From: Mesorhizobium sp. 131-2-1
Lineage (GTDB): Bacteria; Pseudomonadota; Alphaproteobacteria; Rhizobiales; Rhizobiaceae
Reading direction: 5' to 3'
DNA: 64,000 nucleotides
Assembly (NCBI RefSeq): GCF_016756535.1
Contig: NZ_AP023247.1
Location: 992,001 to 1,056,000, forward strand
The position numbers and the translations under genes are program-made. The notes beneath the pieces were generated by a model. The model searched no databases. It was not told the origin of the DNA and worked only from the letters and a program-made list of their open reading frames with translations. This document shows positions 45,731 to 55,100 of this stretch, piece by piece (positions within the stretch are counted from its first letter, which is position 1; the number at the start of each line of letters is the position of its first letter).

Positions 45731-47863
45731 ATGTCTTCTTCAGATGTGACCGGCTCATCCAACCCCGCGGGCTGGGGATTGGCCGCAAAGCTGTTTGCAA
45801 CCCTTGTCCTTCTTGGCGCGATCGCGGTCATGGTCACCGGGGCGCTCGGTTACTTCCGCGCCCGCGATGCTCTCGAAAAGGCAGTCTTCGACCAACTCAC
45901 GGCCGCCCGTCAGACCAAGACGCGCCAGGTTGAAAACTACTTCCGCACGATCCAGGCGGAACTGCGCCTGCTTGCCACTTCCAAGATGGTGGTCGATGCG
46001 ACACGCGAGTTCCGGACCGCGGTCGACCAACTCGACCGGGCAGGCGCGCCGCCTGAGCTGCGGCAGAGGGTCGGCGATTGGTACGCTGGGAACTTCATCC
46101 CCGGAATGACCCGCACCCTGGGCAGGGAACCAGCCCTGTCGGACTACCTGCCGGTCAGTGGTGCCCCCTACTATCTGCAGTATCACTACATTGTGGAAAA
46201 TCCCAACCCCGCGGAACGGCGCAAGCTTCTCGACGACGCCGGCGACGGAAGCGAATACTCCAGACTGCATGCCATATATCATCCATTGATGCGCGCTGCG
46301 GCTACCACGGTCGGCTTTTTCGATCTCATGATTGCCGACCCCAAATCAGGTCGCCTGATCTATACGGTCGAGAAGCAGGTGGATTTCACCACGTCTCTTC
46401 AGTTGGGTCCGTACCGCAGCGCCAACGTCGCGGCCGCCGTCGCCCGCTGCTCGCAGGTCGCAGACCCGTCAGCCATCTGCCTCGTAGATTTCGCCTCCTA
46501 TGCGCCATCAGGCGGCGCGCCGATCGCCTTCATGGCAGCACCGGTGATTGCCCAGGGCGTCGTCATCGGCGTGCTGGTCGCGAAACTTTCGAATGATGAG
46601 ATCGACAACGTTGTCACCGGTAACCGCCGCTGGCGACAGGAAGGGTTCGGCGACACGGGTGGGGCCTATCTCGTCGGACCCGATTATCTGGCGCGCTCTG
46701 GCCCGCGGGCATTCTACGAGAACCGGGATAACTTCTTCGCCGACCTCAAGTCCGTCGGCGCCTCGGAAGAGGAGATCGCCGCCATTCAGCGTTACGGGAC
46801 ACCAGTGCTGCATCAGCGCATCGACACCGAGGCCTCCCGTGCCGCGCTCGCCGGCGTCGAGGGCACGGGCGAGATCATCGGATACCGTGGCGTCCCGACG
46901 CTCGCTTCATGGGGCCCGCTCGCGATTTCCGATCTCAAGTGGGCTCTCGTCGCCAAGGTCGACAGCGCCGAGGCCTTTGCACCGATCGCCGAACTCCGCC
47001 GGGATCTGTTGCTCGTCGGAGGACTGGCGATGCTCGTGGTCGCGGCCACCGCCGCCTGGCTTTCGCGCGCGCTGCTCGGACCGCTCCGCGATCTCACTGC
47101 CGGGGTCAAACGCTTCTCTGCCGGCGACTATGCGACCAGCGTGCCGGTCCGCACGCGCGACGAGATTGGCGAACTCTGCTCGGCCTTCAATGGCATGGTT
47201 GAGGATCTGCACCAGAAGAATGTCGTGATCGAGAACAAGAATCGCGAGAACGAGCAACTGCTGCTCAACGTCCTGCCGGCACCGATCGCCAATCGGCTGC
47301 GCGCCGGCGAGGAGAGGATCGCCGACGGCTTTGCCGAGGTCACGGTCGCCTTCGCAGATCTGGTCGGGTTCACGGCGCTGACATCGGAAATGCCGCCGCA
47401 CGATGTGGTGATGTTTCTCAACGGACTCTTCACGCGCTTCGACGTTGCCGCCAACGATCTCGGCATCGAGAAGATCAAGACGGTGGGCGACTCCTATATG
47501 GCGGTGTGCGGCCTACCCGTTCCGGTGGCCAACCACGCCGAGCGCATGGTCCGCATGGCCATCCGCATGGTCCACATTACCCGTGAGCACGCAATGGAAC
47601 ACAACGTCTCGATGAAGCTCAGGGTTGGCGTCAACAGCGGGCCAGTGGTCGCCGGCGTCATTGGGAAGAGTAAGTACATCTATGATCTATGGGGTGACAC
47701 AGTGAACCTGGCGAGCCGCATGGAGTCTGGCGGAGTTCCCGACTCTGTTCAGGTGACGCGCCCCGTCTACGAACAGCTCAAGGACCAATTCGTCTTCGAG
47801 CCGCGCGGCGCTATCGAAGTCAAAGGCAAGGGAAAAGTGGAAGCCTGGGTGTTGAGATTCTAG
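45731..47863 (+). CDS. Membrane adenylate cyclase with extracytoplasmic sensor and HAMP
   Basis: A 710-residue class III cyclase. Layout: first membrane helix (residues 18-42), a large periplasmic Cache-like sensor (43-420), second helix (LLLVGGLAMLVVAATAAW, about 424-446), HAMP (447-500) and the cyclase domain (530-705). Metal aspartates are in VAFADLVGFTAL and KTVGDSYMAVCG; the adenine-choosing Lys is in EKIKTVGD and Asp in YDLWGDTVNLASRM, with the transition-state Asn and Arg in the same block. All catalytic residues are kept, so it should make cAMP. No ribosome binding site is obvious at ATG 45731. Confidence 0.9.
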   Translation: MSSSDVTGSSNPAGWGLAAKLFATLVLLGAIAVMVTGALGYFRARDALEKAVFDQLTAARQTKTRQVENYFRTIQAELRLLATSKMVVDATREFRTAVDQLDRAGAPPELRQRVGDWYAGNFIPGMTRTLGREPALSDYLPVSGAPYYLQYHYIVENPNPAERRKLLDDAGDGSEYSRLHAIYHPLMRAAATTVGFFDLMIADPKSGRLIYTVEKQVDFTTSLQLGPYRSANVAAAVARCSQVADPSAICLVDFASYAPSGGAPIAFMAAPVIAQGVVIGVLVAKLSNDEIDNVVTGNRRWRQEGFGDTGGAYLVGPDYLARSGPRAFYENRDNFFADLKSVGASEEEIAAIQRYGTPVLHQRIDTEASRAALAGVEGTGEIIGYRGVPTLASWGPLAISDLKWALVAKVDSAEAFAPIAELRRDLLLVGGLAMLVVAATAAWLSRALLGPLRDLTAGVKRFSAGDYATSVPVRTRDEIGELCSAFNGMVEDLHQKNVVIENKNRENEQLLLNVLPAPIANRLRAGEERIADGFAEVTVAFADLVGFTALTSEMPPHDVVMFLNGLFTRFDVAANDLGIEKIKTVGDSYMAVCGLPVPVANHAERMVRMAIRMVHITREHAMEHNVSMKLRVGVNSGPVVAGVIGKSKYIYDLWGDTVNLASRMESGGVPDSVQVTRPVYEQLKDQFVFEPRGAIEVKGKGKVEAWVLRF

Positions 47864-48119
47864 TCGCGGGGGGCAGCGCCGATGGCGTTCATGCGTGCAA
47901 TGAGCCGATCCAAGATCAAGCAATAAATGGCAAAGTGGCTGCTTTGGGGACGCGGCGGAAATGTTTCCGACGACCGGGATGAGGTCCGAAGTCGAATGGC
48001 TTGTCGCGCTCACCCCCCAAAGCGGACTGACGGCTTCCGGCTAACCGCGGCATTTTCCACTTTGAGGCGAAATAATTCTCAACTATGGTTCGCCAGACTA
48101 AAGGCATGGGGGATTGCCG

Positions 48120-48779
48120 ATGGTTTTTTCACGCAGGGGTGTTGTGACCGGCGGCCTGGCACTGGTCGCGGTCGGTGCAGCCGGCAATATTGTTCAAGCC
48201 GCGGCGTCAAAATCCTATTTCGCCGGTACCGCCATCGACAACAATTTTGTCTATCGCAAGACCAACTTCGCCAAGATCGACAAGAGATGGCATCGCCAGA
48301 TCGTCAAGTATTTCAGCAGCGAGTCGGTCGGCACCGTCGTGGTCGATACCCGCCACCACTTTCTCTACCTCATCATGGAAAACAAGACCGCCATCCGCTA
48401 CGGCGTCGGCGTCGGCAAGGAGGGCTTCAAATGGTACGGCCGCGCGACGATCGACCGCCGCGCGCTGTGGCCGCAATGGGTCCCGCCCCCCGAAATGCTT
48501 AAGCGCAGGCCGGAGCTTCCGCCCATGATCGCTGGCGGCGCGCCCAACAATCCGCTCGGGCCGCGCGCGCTCTATCTGTACCGCGACGGCGCCGACATCG
48601 GCTACCGCCTGCATGGCACGCTGGAGCCATGGAGCATCGGCACCGACGCTTCCAGCGGCTGCATCCGCATGTTCCCGGAAGACATCATCGACCTCTACCA
48701 ACGGTGCCCGATCGGCACCGCGGTGGAGGTCCTGCCGCACATCGCCGACCAGGCGCCCGCTTCCACCACTGTCGAATGA
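48120..48779 (+). CDS. L,D-transpeptidase (ErfK/YbiS type)
   Basis: A 219-residue exported L,D-transpeptidase. A signal sequence with SRRGVVTGGLALVAVGA (twin-arginine-like) precedes the YkuD domain: VGTVVVDTRHHFLYLIMENK, IRYGVGVGKEGFKW, and the catalytic run YRLHGTLEPWSIGTDASSGC with IRM after it (His, then Ser-Gly-Cys). It makes 3-3 cross-links or anchors proteins to peptidoglycan. ATG 48120. The OmpA-type lipoprotein gene starts 10 bases downstream, so the two likely form an operon. Confidence 0.9.
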   Translation: MVFSRRGVVTGGLALVAVGAAGNIVQAAASKSYFAGTAIDNNFVYRKTNFAKIDKRWHRQIVKYFSSESVGTVVVDTRHHFLYLIMENKTAIRYGVGVGKEGFKWYGRATIDRRALWPQWVPPPEMLKRRPELPPMIAGGAPNNPLGPRALYLYRDGADIGYRLHGTLEPWSIGTDASSGCIRMFPEDIIDLYQRCPIGTAVEVLPHIADQAPASTTVE

Positions 48780-48789
48780 TTGGCGCATC

Positions 48790-49302
48790 ATGAACCGCAT
48801 GATTGAAAACACGCGCCGGCTGCTCGCAGCGGGCCTGCTGGTGCTGGCCGCATCCTGCTCGACCAGCAACACGCTGGCCCCTTCCACGCCCGACGTCACC
48901 AACGCCGAGATTGCCGGCTTCCAGACCGTGCAGCCGGGCAGCGAGGAGGATTTTATCCTCAATGTCGGCCGCCGCACCTATTTCACGAAAGGTTCGGCCG
49001 CGCTCGATTCTGTCGCCAAGACCACCCTCGACACCCAGATCGCCTGGTTGTCAAAGTATCCGCGCTGGCTGCTCAAGCTGCAGGGTTTCGCCGACGATCC
49101 CGGCGCAAGCGAAACAGCGCTGTCGCAGCAGCGCGCCGATGCAGTGATGGACTACCTCGCCGCGGGTGGCATAGACCGCAACCGCATGTGGGCCAAGGGC
49201 TACGGCAAGGACAGGCTCGTCCGCGACTGCCCCGACAACGCCTGCAGGTCGCAGAACCGCCGCGTTGTGTCCAATCTGCGCGATGAGAGGGACGACTCGT
49301 AG
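48790..49302 (+). CDS. OmpA-family (Pal-like) lipoprotein
   Basis: A 170-residue lipoprotein: signal with lipobox LAASC, a short linker, then an OmpA-C-type peptidoglycan-binding domain (YFTKGSAALDSVAKTTLDTQ, LQGFADDPGASETALSQQRA, YGKDRLV, SQNRRVVSNL). The diaminopimelate-binding Asp and Arg are in GFADD and QNRRV. RDCPDNACRSQ adds two cysteines. It probably tethers outer membrane to wall and pairs with the L,D-transpeptidase just upstream. The true pal gene of a Tol-Pal cluster would be elsewhere. Confidence 0.87.
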   Translation: MNRMIENTRRLLAAGLLVLAASCSTSNTLAPSTPDVTNAEIAGFQTVQPGSEEDFILNVGRRTYFTKGSAALDSVAKTTLDTQIAWLSKYPRWLLKLQGFADDPGASETALSQQRADAVMDYLAAGGIDRNRMWAKGYGKDRLVRDCPDNACRSQNRRVVSNLRDERDDS

Positions 49303-49376
49303 GGGGCTGCTGTTTTGCTGTCACCAAATCAGAGCCTCACAACGCGGCGGAATTTACCCGTCTCTTCCTGCCTGTA

Positions 49377-50171
49377 TCATCCGCCGCCGCCCGCCTTGGC
49401 TTCCGGCATAACTTGCAGCAACGGTTGCGGTGATACTGCGATCTCTCCCGTGAAGGGCCGATCGTGGGCGAGAATTAACAGAACGGATGCCGCCACGCCG
49501 GTCGCAAAACTTCCAAGAGCGATCGCCGATGCCATTCGGTTATCACTATGAACGATCGCGATCGCGAGAAGAGCACAGAAGGCTTGCAGGATCAGGCAGG
49601 CCCACTTCGTGGGATTGACTTGTGCCGAGCTGACGAGAATCCGTTGGCGACGCGCCTCGAAGGCGTCTTCAAGCCACCTCGTCATCTCGCGCTGCGCGAT
49701 CTCCTGGCCGGGATTGCCTGGCGCCAAAGCCAGCGTCGTCCGCAGCGCCTCGTTAAGCGCAGGTGGGATTATGGTGAGGGTCGCCGCGCTCTCGGCCATC
49801 AGCGGCCACTCCTGGCTCGTCGTTTCCTCGATATAGCTGCGAACCAGCGTCCGTAGGCGCGCCTCGGGCTCCCCGGGAAAGCTGCTCGCCAGAACCACGA
49901 CCGACCGCAACGCACTGGCCTCGCGATTGACTGCCGCACTGGCGCGATCGCTGTCGCTCCAGACCTGAGCCGCGGTGAACGCCACAAACAAGCCAAAGAT
50001 GATGCCGAGCGGCGGCAACATGCCAGGCGAAAGCGCCTTGAATGACCGCGCCGTGGAGCCCGCAGAAAGAGCGGCGATGCCTTGGTGCAAGATGAACGCG
50101 ACGATATAGGTGGCCCCGAACACTACGAGAGCCATCCAAGCCAGTGGAAGAGTATGCAACCAGCCACTCAT
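49377..50171 (-). CDS. DUF4239 (bestrophin-like) membrane protein
   Basis: A 264-residue membrane protein with two N-terminal helices (LAWMALVVFGATYIVAFIL, LPPLGIIFGLFVAFTAAQVW), a central cytoplasmic helical part (NREASALRSVVVLASSFPGE, IAQREMTRWLEDAFEARRQR) and two C-terminal helices. AAQVWSDSDRASAAVNREAS is the DUF4239 signature. The role is unknown; distant similarity to bestrophin channels has been proposed for the family. The start is placed at ATG 50171 (MSGWLHTLPLAW); the frame upstream is Arg-rich and unlikely. Confidence 0.8.
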   Translation of the reverse strand: MSGWLHTLPLAWMALVVFGATYIVAFILHQGIAALSAGSTARSFKALSPGMLPPLGIIFGLFVAFTAAQVWSDSDRASAAVNREASALRSVVVLASSFPGEPEARLRTLVRSYIEETTSQEWPLMAESAATLTIIPPALNEALRTTLALAPGNPGQEIAQREMTRWLEDAFEARRQRILVSSAQVNPTKWACLILQAFCALLAIAIVHSDNRMASAIALGSFATGVAASVLLILAHDRPFTGEIAVSPQPLLQVMPEAKAGGGG

Positions 50172-50516
50172 AGTACCACCCGCCCTATCCTGAGAATTCG
50201 TCGGCAGGCGTTTGTAGGGCCGTAGTTCCACTCGTGGCAATGCCACCGTGTTCCATCGTGTCAACAATCTCTACGTACGGCTACCAGCGCCGGTCGAAAG
50301 ACCTGCTTTATCAATCCGTAACCACCCGGTGACAGGTCGAGGCCTAAACGTTGATGTGGCACGGCGAAACGCCGGCCTAAAGCAGAGATCGGTTGACCTT
50401 AAGCGAGTGTCAGCTTTGCGCCTCATGTCGGCCGTTGAGGGCACCTTTGCCAACTCGTGAAAGCAGACATTGCCGGCGACGAGGCTTGGCGGTCGCGGTC
50501 GCGACTGGCGCAAAGA
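50172..50516. other. Intergenic stretch, nothing recognised
   Basis: 345 bases between the start of the DUF4239 gene and the end of the receiver-cyclase gene. Short frames on both strands have no start signals. It contains TAAGCGAGTGTCAGCTTTGCG-like text without a clear hairpin. I see no repeat or gene. Confidence 0.4.
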
Positions 50517-51770
50517 TCAGTCGAGGCTGATCCGCGTTCCCTTGGCGCCGTTGAGCAGCCGCTTGAGATGGAAGCTGGCGAGCTGGTCGTCCGGACATTT
50601 GCCGATCTGCGCGGCGAAAGCCGTAAGCGCGTTTGCATCGCCGGCCTCCAATCTGCCGAAGGCTTCAAGATAGCTGGCCGTCGAAGGATCATCATACTGC
50701 TTTGACGACAAAGGCTCGAACGCGCGCAGCGCCTCGGCCCTGCCGCGCAGCATCAGATCGCCGACCGGCCGTCCGCGGAAGCCGTCGACCCTTGCAGCGG
50801 CGCTCGCGCTGACGCAGATACGCGTGCCCAGCTGCTTGTTGGCGCTTTCCAGCCGCGCCGCTATATTGATGGTGTCGCCATAGGCCGTGTAGTCGAAGAA
50901 GCGGCCTCCGCCGAAATTTCCGACCAGCGCCGGACCTGCATGGACACCGATGCGGGTCGTACCGACCGCGACGCCCTTGTCGCGCCAGCTATCGCGGAAC
51001 GATTGCGACAGCGCGTCGAGCTCGAGCGCGCAGGCAACCGCACGCGCCGCATGGTCCTGCTGCTCGCCAGGCGCGCCGAACAGCACATGCAGCGCATCGC
51101 CGACGATCTTGGCGACGGTGCCTTCATGCGCGAACACGACGTTGGTCATGCTGGCCAAATAGTCGTTGAGGAGCGCGCCTAGCGTGGCAGGGTCGATCGT
51201 TTCCACCAGCGTGGTGAAGCTGGTAATGTCGGTGAACAGCGAGGCGACCTCACGCCACTGCCCGGCTAGCGCCGACCCGTCGGCGTCGCCGGCCAGCCGC
51301 TCGGCCAGATTGGGCGAGAAGTAGCGCGACAGCGATGCATGAGCGCGCTCCGCGACCGCTTGCCGCCTATGCGCCTCGTGCAGCACCTCGCGATGCTTCA
51401 AGGTCTTGGCGATCGTGGTCTCCAGGTCGGCAAAGTCGATCGGCTTAGTAATGAAGTCGAAGGCGCCGCGGTTCATCGCAGTGCGGATGTTGGCCATGTC
51501 ACCGTAAGCGGAGACGATGACCGTCGAAAGCTGCTGCCCCTCGGCCTGCTGCAGCTTCTCCAGCAGCGAAAGGCCGTCCATACGGGGCATGTTGATGTCG
51601 CACAGCACCATGTCGATGTCGCTGTTGCCGTCGATGACGGACAGGGCGTCCACACCATCGCTGGCAAACAGGAAAATGACCGCGCCGTCACGGATCTGAC
51701 GCCGGAACTTCTGGACGATCAAGACCTCAAGGTCGGGCTCGTCGTCGACCACGAGGATGCGCGCCGTCAC
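50517..51770 (-). CDS. Response regulator with adenylate cyclase output
   Basis: A 417-residue two-domain protein. The receiver (1-125) has the acidic pair in ILVVDDEPDLE, phospho-Asp D58 in LCDINMPRMDG, Ser/Ala in VSAYGDM and Lys in ITKPIDF. A linker helix leads to a class III cyclase (about 170-400): metal Asp residues in SLFTDITSFTTL and AKIVGDALHVLFG, and FFDYTAYGDTINIAARLES with the Asn/Arg catalytic pair; Lys and Thr at the base-choosing positions suggest ATP. The GTG start overlaps the stop of the receiver gene (GTGA). It is the output of the kinase cassette. Confidence 0.88.
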   Translation of the reverse strand: MTARILVVDDEPDLEVLIVQKFRRQIRDGAVIFLFASDGVDALSVIDGNSDIDMVLCDINMPRMDGLSLLEKLQQAEGQQLSTVIVSAYGDMANIRTAMNRGAFDFITKPIDFADLETTIAKTLKHREVLHEAHRRQAVAERAHASLSRYFSPNLAERLAGDADGSALAGQWREVASLFTDITSFTTLVETIDPATLGALLNDYLASMTNVVFAHEGTVAKIVGDALHVLFGAPGEQQDHAARAVACALELDALSQSFRDSWRDKGVAVGTTRIGVHAGPALVGNFGGGRFFDYTAYGDTINIAARLESANKQLGTRICVSASAAARVDGFRGRPVGDLMLRGRAEALRAFEPLSSKQYDDPSTASYLEAFGRLEAGDANALTAFAAQIGKCPDDQLASFHLKRLLNGAKGTRISLD

Positions 51771-52156
51771 GCTACCATTCCCAGCCGCGTTTCGATCTGT
51801 TGCCTGAGCGCCGCAAAGTCGATCGGCTTGGTCAGCAGTGCTTCGGCGCCGTCCTCCAACACCTTGCGCTTGGTTTCGGCGTCGCCATAAGCGGTGATCA
51901 TGATGACCGGGACGTCCGGCCGCTGCACCTTGATCTTCGGCAGGAGCTCGAGCCCGCTCATGCCGGGCATGTTGATGTCGGACAGCACCAGGATCAGTGT
52001 CACCCCTTCGGCGTGGTCTATCTGCTCCAACGCATCTACCGCCGATTGCGCGAACTCCATGGTGAAGCGGCTGGCTCGGATGTCGCGGCGGAACTGCTGG
52101 CGAAACAGCGGCTCGACGTCGGGCTCGTCGTCGACGACCAGGATGAGGAGGCTCAT
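51767..52156 (-). CDS. Single-domain response regulator
   Basis: A 129-residue stand-alone receiver. LILVVDDEPDVEPLF gives the acidic pocket, D60 in VLSDINMPGMSG is the phosphorylation site, and MITAYGD and LTKPIDF carry the switch Thr and the Lys. It is 50 percent or more alike to the receiver of the next gene by eye (both have DINMP, AYGD, KPIDFA). It overlaps the kinase gene upstream (ATGA) and the receiver-cyclase downstream (GTGA). It may compete for phosphate or shuttle it. Confidence 0.92.
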   Translation of the reverse strand: MSLLILVVDDEPDVEPLFRQQFRRDIRASRFTMEFAQSAVDALEQIDHAEGVTLILVLSDINMPGMSGLELLPKIKVQRPDVPVIMITAYGDAETKRKVLEDGAEALLTKPIDFAALRQQIETRLGMVA

Positions 52157-55100
52157 TCTTCACCTCCCGATTTTGCGAGCGAAGCCGCAGCGCGCGGCAG
52201 CACAATCCGAAACTCGGTGAACTCGCCTGGCTGGCTGATGACGTCGATCGTGCCAGCATGCTGTTTGACGACGATGTCGTGGCTGAGCGACAGGCCGAGC
52301 CCAGTACCCTCGCCGGCTGGCTTGGTCGTGAAGAATGGATTGAACATCTTCTCCTTCACCTCCGGCGGAATGCCGGTGCCGTTGTCGCGGATCCTGATTT
52401 CGACACGGTCGCCGAGACTCATGGTGGTGGCGCAGAGCGTCGGCTCATAGCCCGCGCCATTCGCCGCGGCGCCGCGCTTGGCTGTTGCATAAAAGCCGTT
52501 GGAGATGAGGTTGAGAAGCACCCGCGTGATCTCCTGCGGGTAGAGATCGACATCCCCCGCCTGCGGGTCGAAATTCCGCGTCAGCGTGACGTTGAATCCC
52601 GGCTTTTCGGCGCGCGCCCCGTGATAGGCAAGGTTCAGGCTCTCCTCCACGACGGCATTGATCTCGATCGGACGATGCTCTCCTGAACCCGCGCGCGAAT
52701 GCAGGAGCATGTTCCTGACGATGGAATCGGCCCGCTTGCCGTGCTGGCCCACCTTGTCGAGATTGCTCTTGAGCATGGCTGTCAGCTCGGCGACCTCTTC
52801 GCGCACGGATGCCTCCAAAGGCGCTCCGTCCAGCACACTGCTCAAATCATCGATGAGTTCGCTGGAGAGCGCTGAGAAGTTGTTGACGAAGTTGAGCGGG
52901 TTCTTGATCTCGTGGGCGATACCGGCGGTCAACTGGCCGAGTGAGGCGAGCTTCTCCGTTTGCACGAGGCGGTCCTGCGCGGTCCTCAGATCGTCGAGCG
53001 AGCGTGACAATTCGCGGGTACGCGCCTGCACCTCGTCGAACAGCCGTACGTTCTCGATCGCTATGCCGGACTGGTCGGCAAACGTCTCGACAAGCTCGAT
53101 CTGCCTCGGCGTGAAGTCCCGCACCTGTGACCGCGTCAGCGCGAACACTCCGACCGGCGCGCCTTCGCGTAAGATCGGAACGCATAGAATGGTTCGGTAG
53201 CCGCCGAGCTTCTGGAGCTGCGTTGCCCCGTAGTCCGGGTCGGCGAGCACGTCCGAAACGTGGACGGCGCGGGCTTCGAGGGCCACCCTTCCGGTGACGC
53301 TGTCGCGACCGGCGGCGAAGGGATTGGCTTTGGCGAAAGCCGCGGCTTCAGGCAAATTGCCGTAGTTGGCCGACCATCGGTAGAGATCGCCGTCGCGCTT
53401 GAAGATGACGCTCGTGTCCGCGTCGCACAGCTTGGCCGCTGATTCTGCCAGCGTGTCGAGAACCGGCTGCAGGTCGAATGTGGAACGGCTGATCGCCTTC
53501 AGAACATCCGCCGTTGCCGTCTGCTGCTGCAGCGACTCGCTCAATTCCGCCGTGCGGGCCTGTACCTCGTCGAACAAGCGGACATTTTCGATGGCGATCA
53601 CTGCCTGGTCGGCAAAGGTTTCGACGAGTTCGATCTGCCTTTCGGTGAAGGGCCGCACCGTCGAGCGGGTGAGTGAGAAAACGCCGATTGGAACCCCCTC
53701 GCGCAGCAACGGCACGGCCAGCACCGTGCGGTATCCGCCGAGCCGCTGTCCTTCCCACAGCGTGTAGTCGGCGTCAGCCAGCACGTCCGGAATCTGGACG
53801 GCCTTGCCTTCGAGCAGGACTCGGCCGACCCCGGTGCCGCGCCCCGGGACGTGCACAAAGCCGCTGAAATATTCCTCGAGCTCGGCCGGATAGCCGTAAC
53901 TCGCAGCCTCGACGAATTTGCCGTCCGTCTCACGCACGATCGAGGCGTTGTCCGCTTCGCACAGCCGGGTCACCGATTCGGCCAGAGCGTCGAGCACTGC
54001 CCGTAGGTCGAACGTCGAGCGGCTGATCGCTTTCAGGACGTCGGCCGTCGCCGTCTGCTGCTGCAATGCTTCGCCAAGCTCGGCGGTGCGCGCCTGCACC
54101 TCCTCGAAGAGCCGCACATTGCCGATTGCGATGACGGCCTGGTTGGCGAAAGTCTTAAGGAGGCCGATTTGGTTGTCGCTAAAGGGCCGCGCCTCGATGC
54201 GCCGGATCATAAGCGCTCCGATTGCTTTTCCTTCCTGCAACAGCGGAGTGGCGAGAATCGCACGAAAACCAAGAAGTTGAGCCATCATTCGGGCAGTTGC
54301 AAACTCCTCTCCAGCGATGGTCAAGTCCGTAACGTGGACCGGCACCCGATCCAATACGGCGCGGCCGGTAACGACGTCGCGCGCGACCGGCAAGCCAGTG
54401 CCGTCAATCGGAATCGGTCCGTGATGCGCTCCCACAGCCAGCCTGTCGGAGCGCAGCAGATAGATCGTTGCGTCATAGGCGTCGCAGAGCCGAGCGGCTC
54501 TTTCAGCGACGGCGTCCAGCACAGGCTGAATGTCCGTAGGAGACCCGGCGATCACTTGCAAAATCGCGCCGGTGGCCATCTGCTGTTCCAGCGACTCGGC
54601 TAGGTCGCGGTTGCGGGTCTCCACCTCTTCGAACAGCCGCACGTTCTCGATCGCGATGACCGCCTGATCCGAAAATGTCTGCACCAGTTCGATTTCGCGC
54701 GTACTGAACGGCGAGACCGACGAGCGGGCGAGGACGAAGACGCCGGTCACGGCGCCGTCACGCATCAGCGGAACGCCCAGCAGGGTGCGGAAGCCGCCGA
54801 GCCGTTGGCCTTCGATGTTGGTATACTCCGGATCGTCGAGAACGTCGGCAATCTGCTCTACGGACCCGCTCTGGGCAACACGGGCGGCGATGCTGCCCCG
54901 GCCCGGCGTGACCGGGAGGTTGTTCATGTGGTCCTGGAATTCTTGGCTCCATCCGATCTGTACCGTCGGCTGCAACACGTCGCCCTGGCGCAGATAGATG
55001 TAGCCCATCCCGGAATGACAGAGGTCGGACGCGGACTTCACAAGCGTATGCAGCACGGAATCGAGATCGAACACCGAACTGCTGATCGTCTTCAACACTT

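Noticed and set aside
51771..52259. N-terminal extension of the receiver-cyclase frame into the preceding gene
   Set aside because: It overlaps the stand-alone receiver gene and is Arg/Pro-rich. The GTG start at 51770 gives a normal receiver and a typical GTGA overlap.
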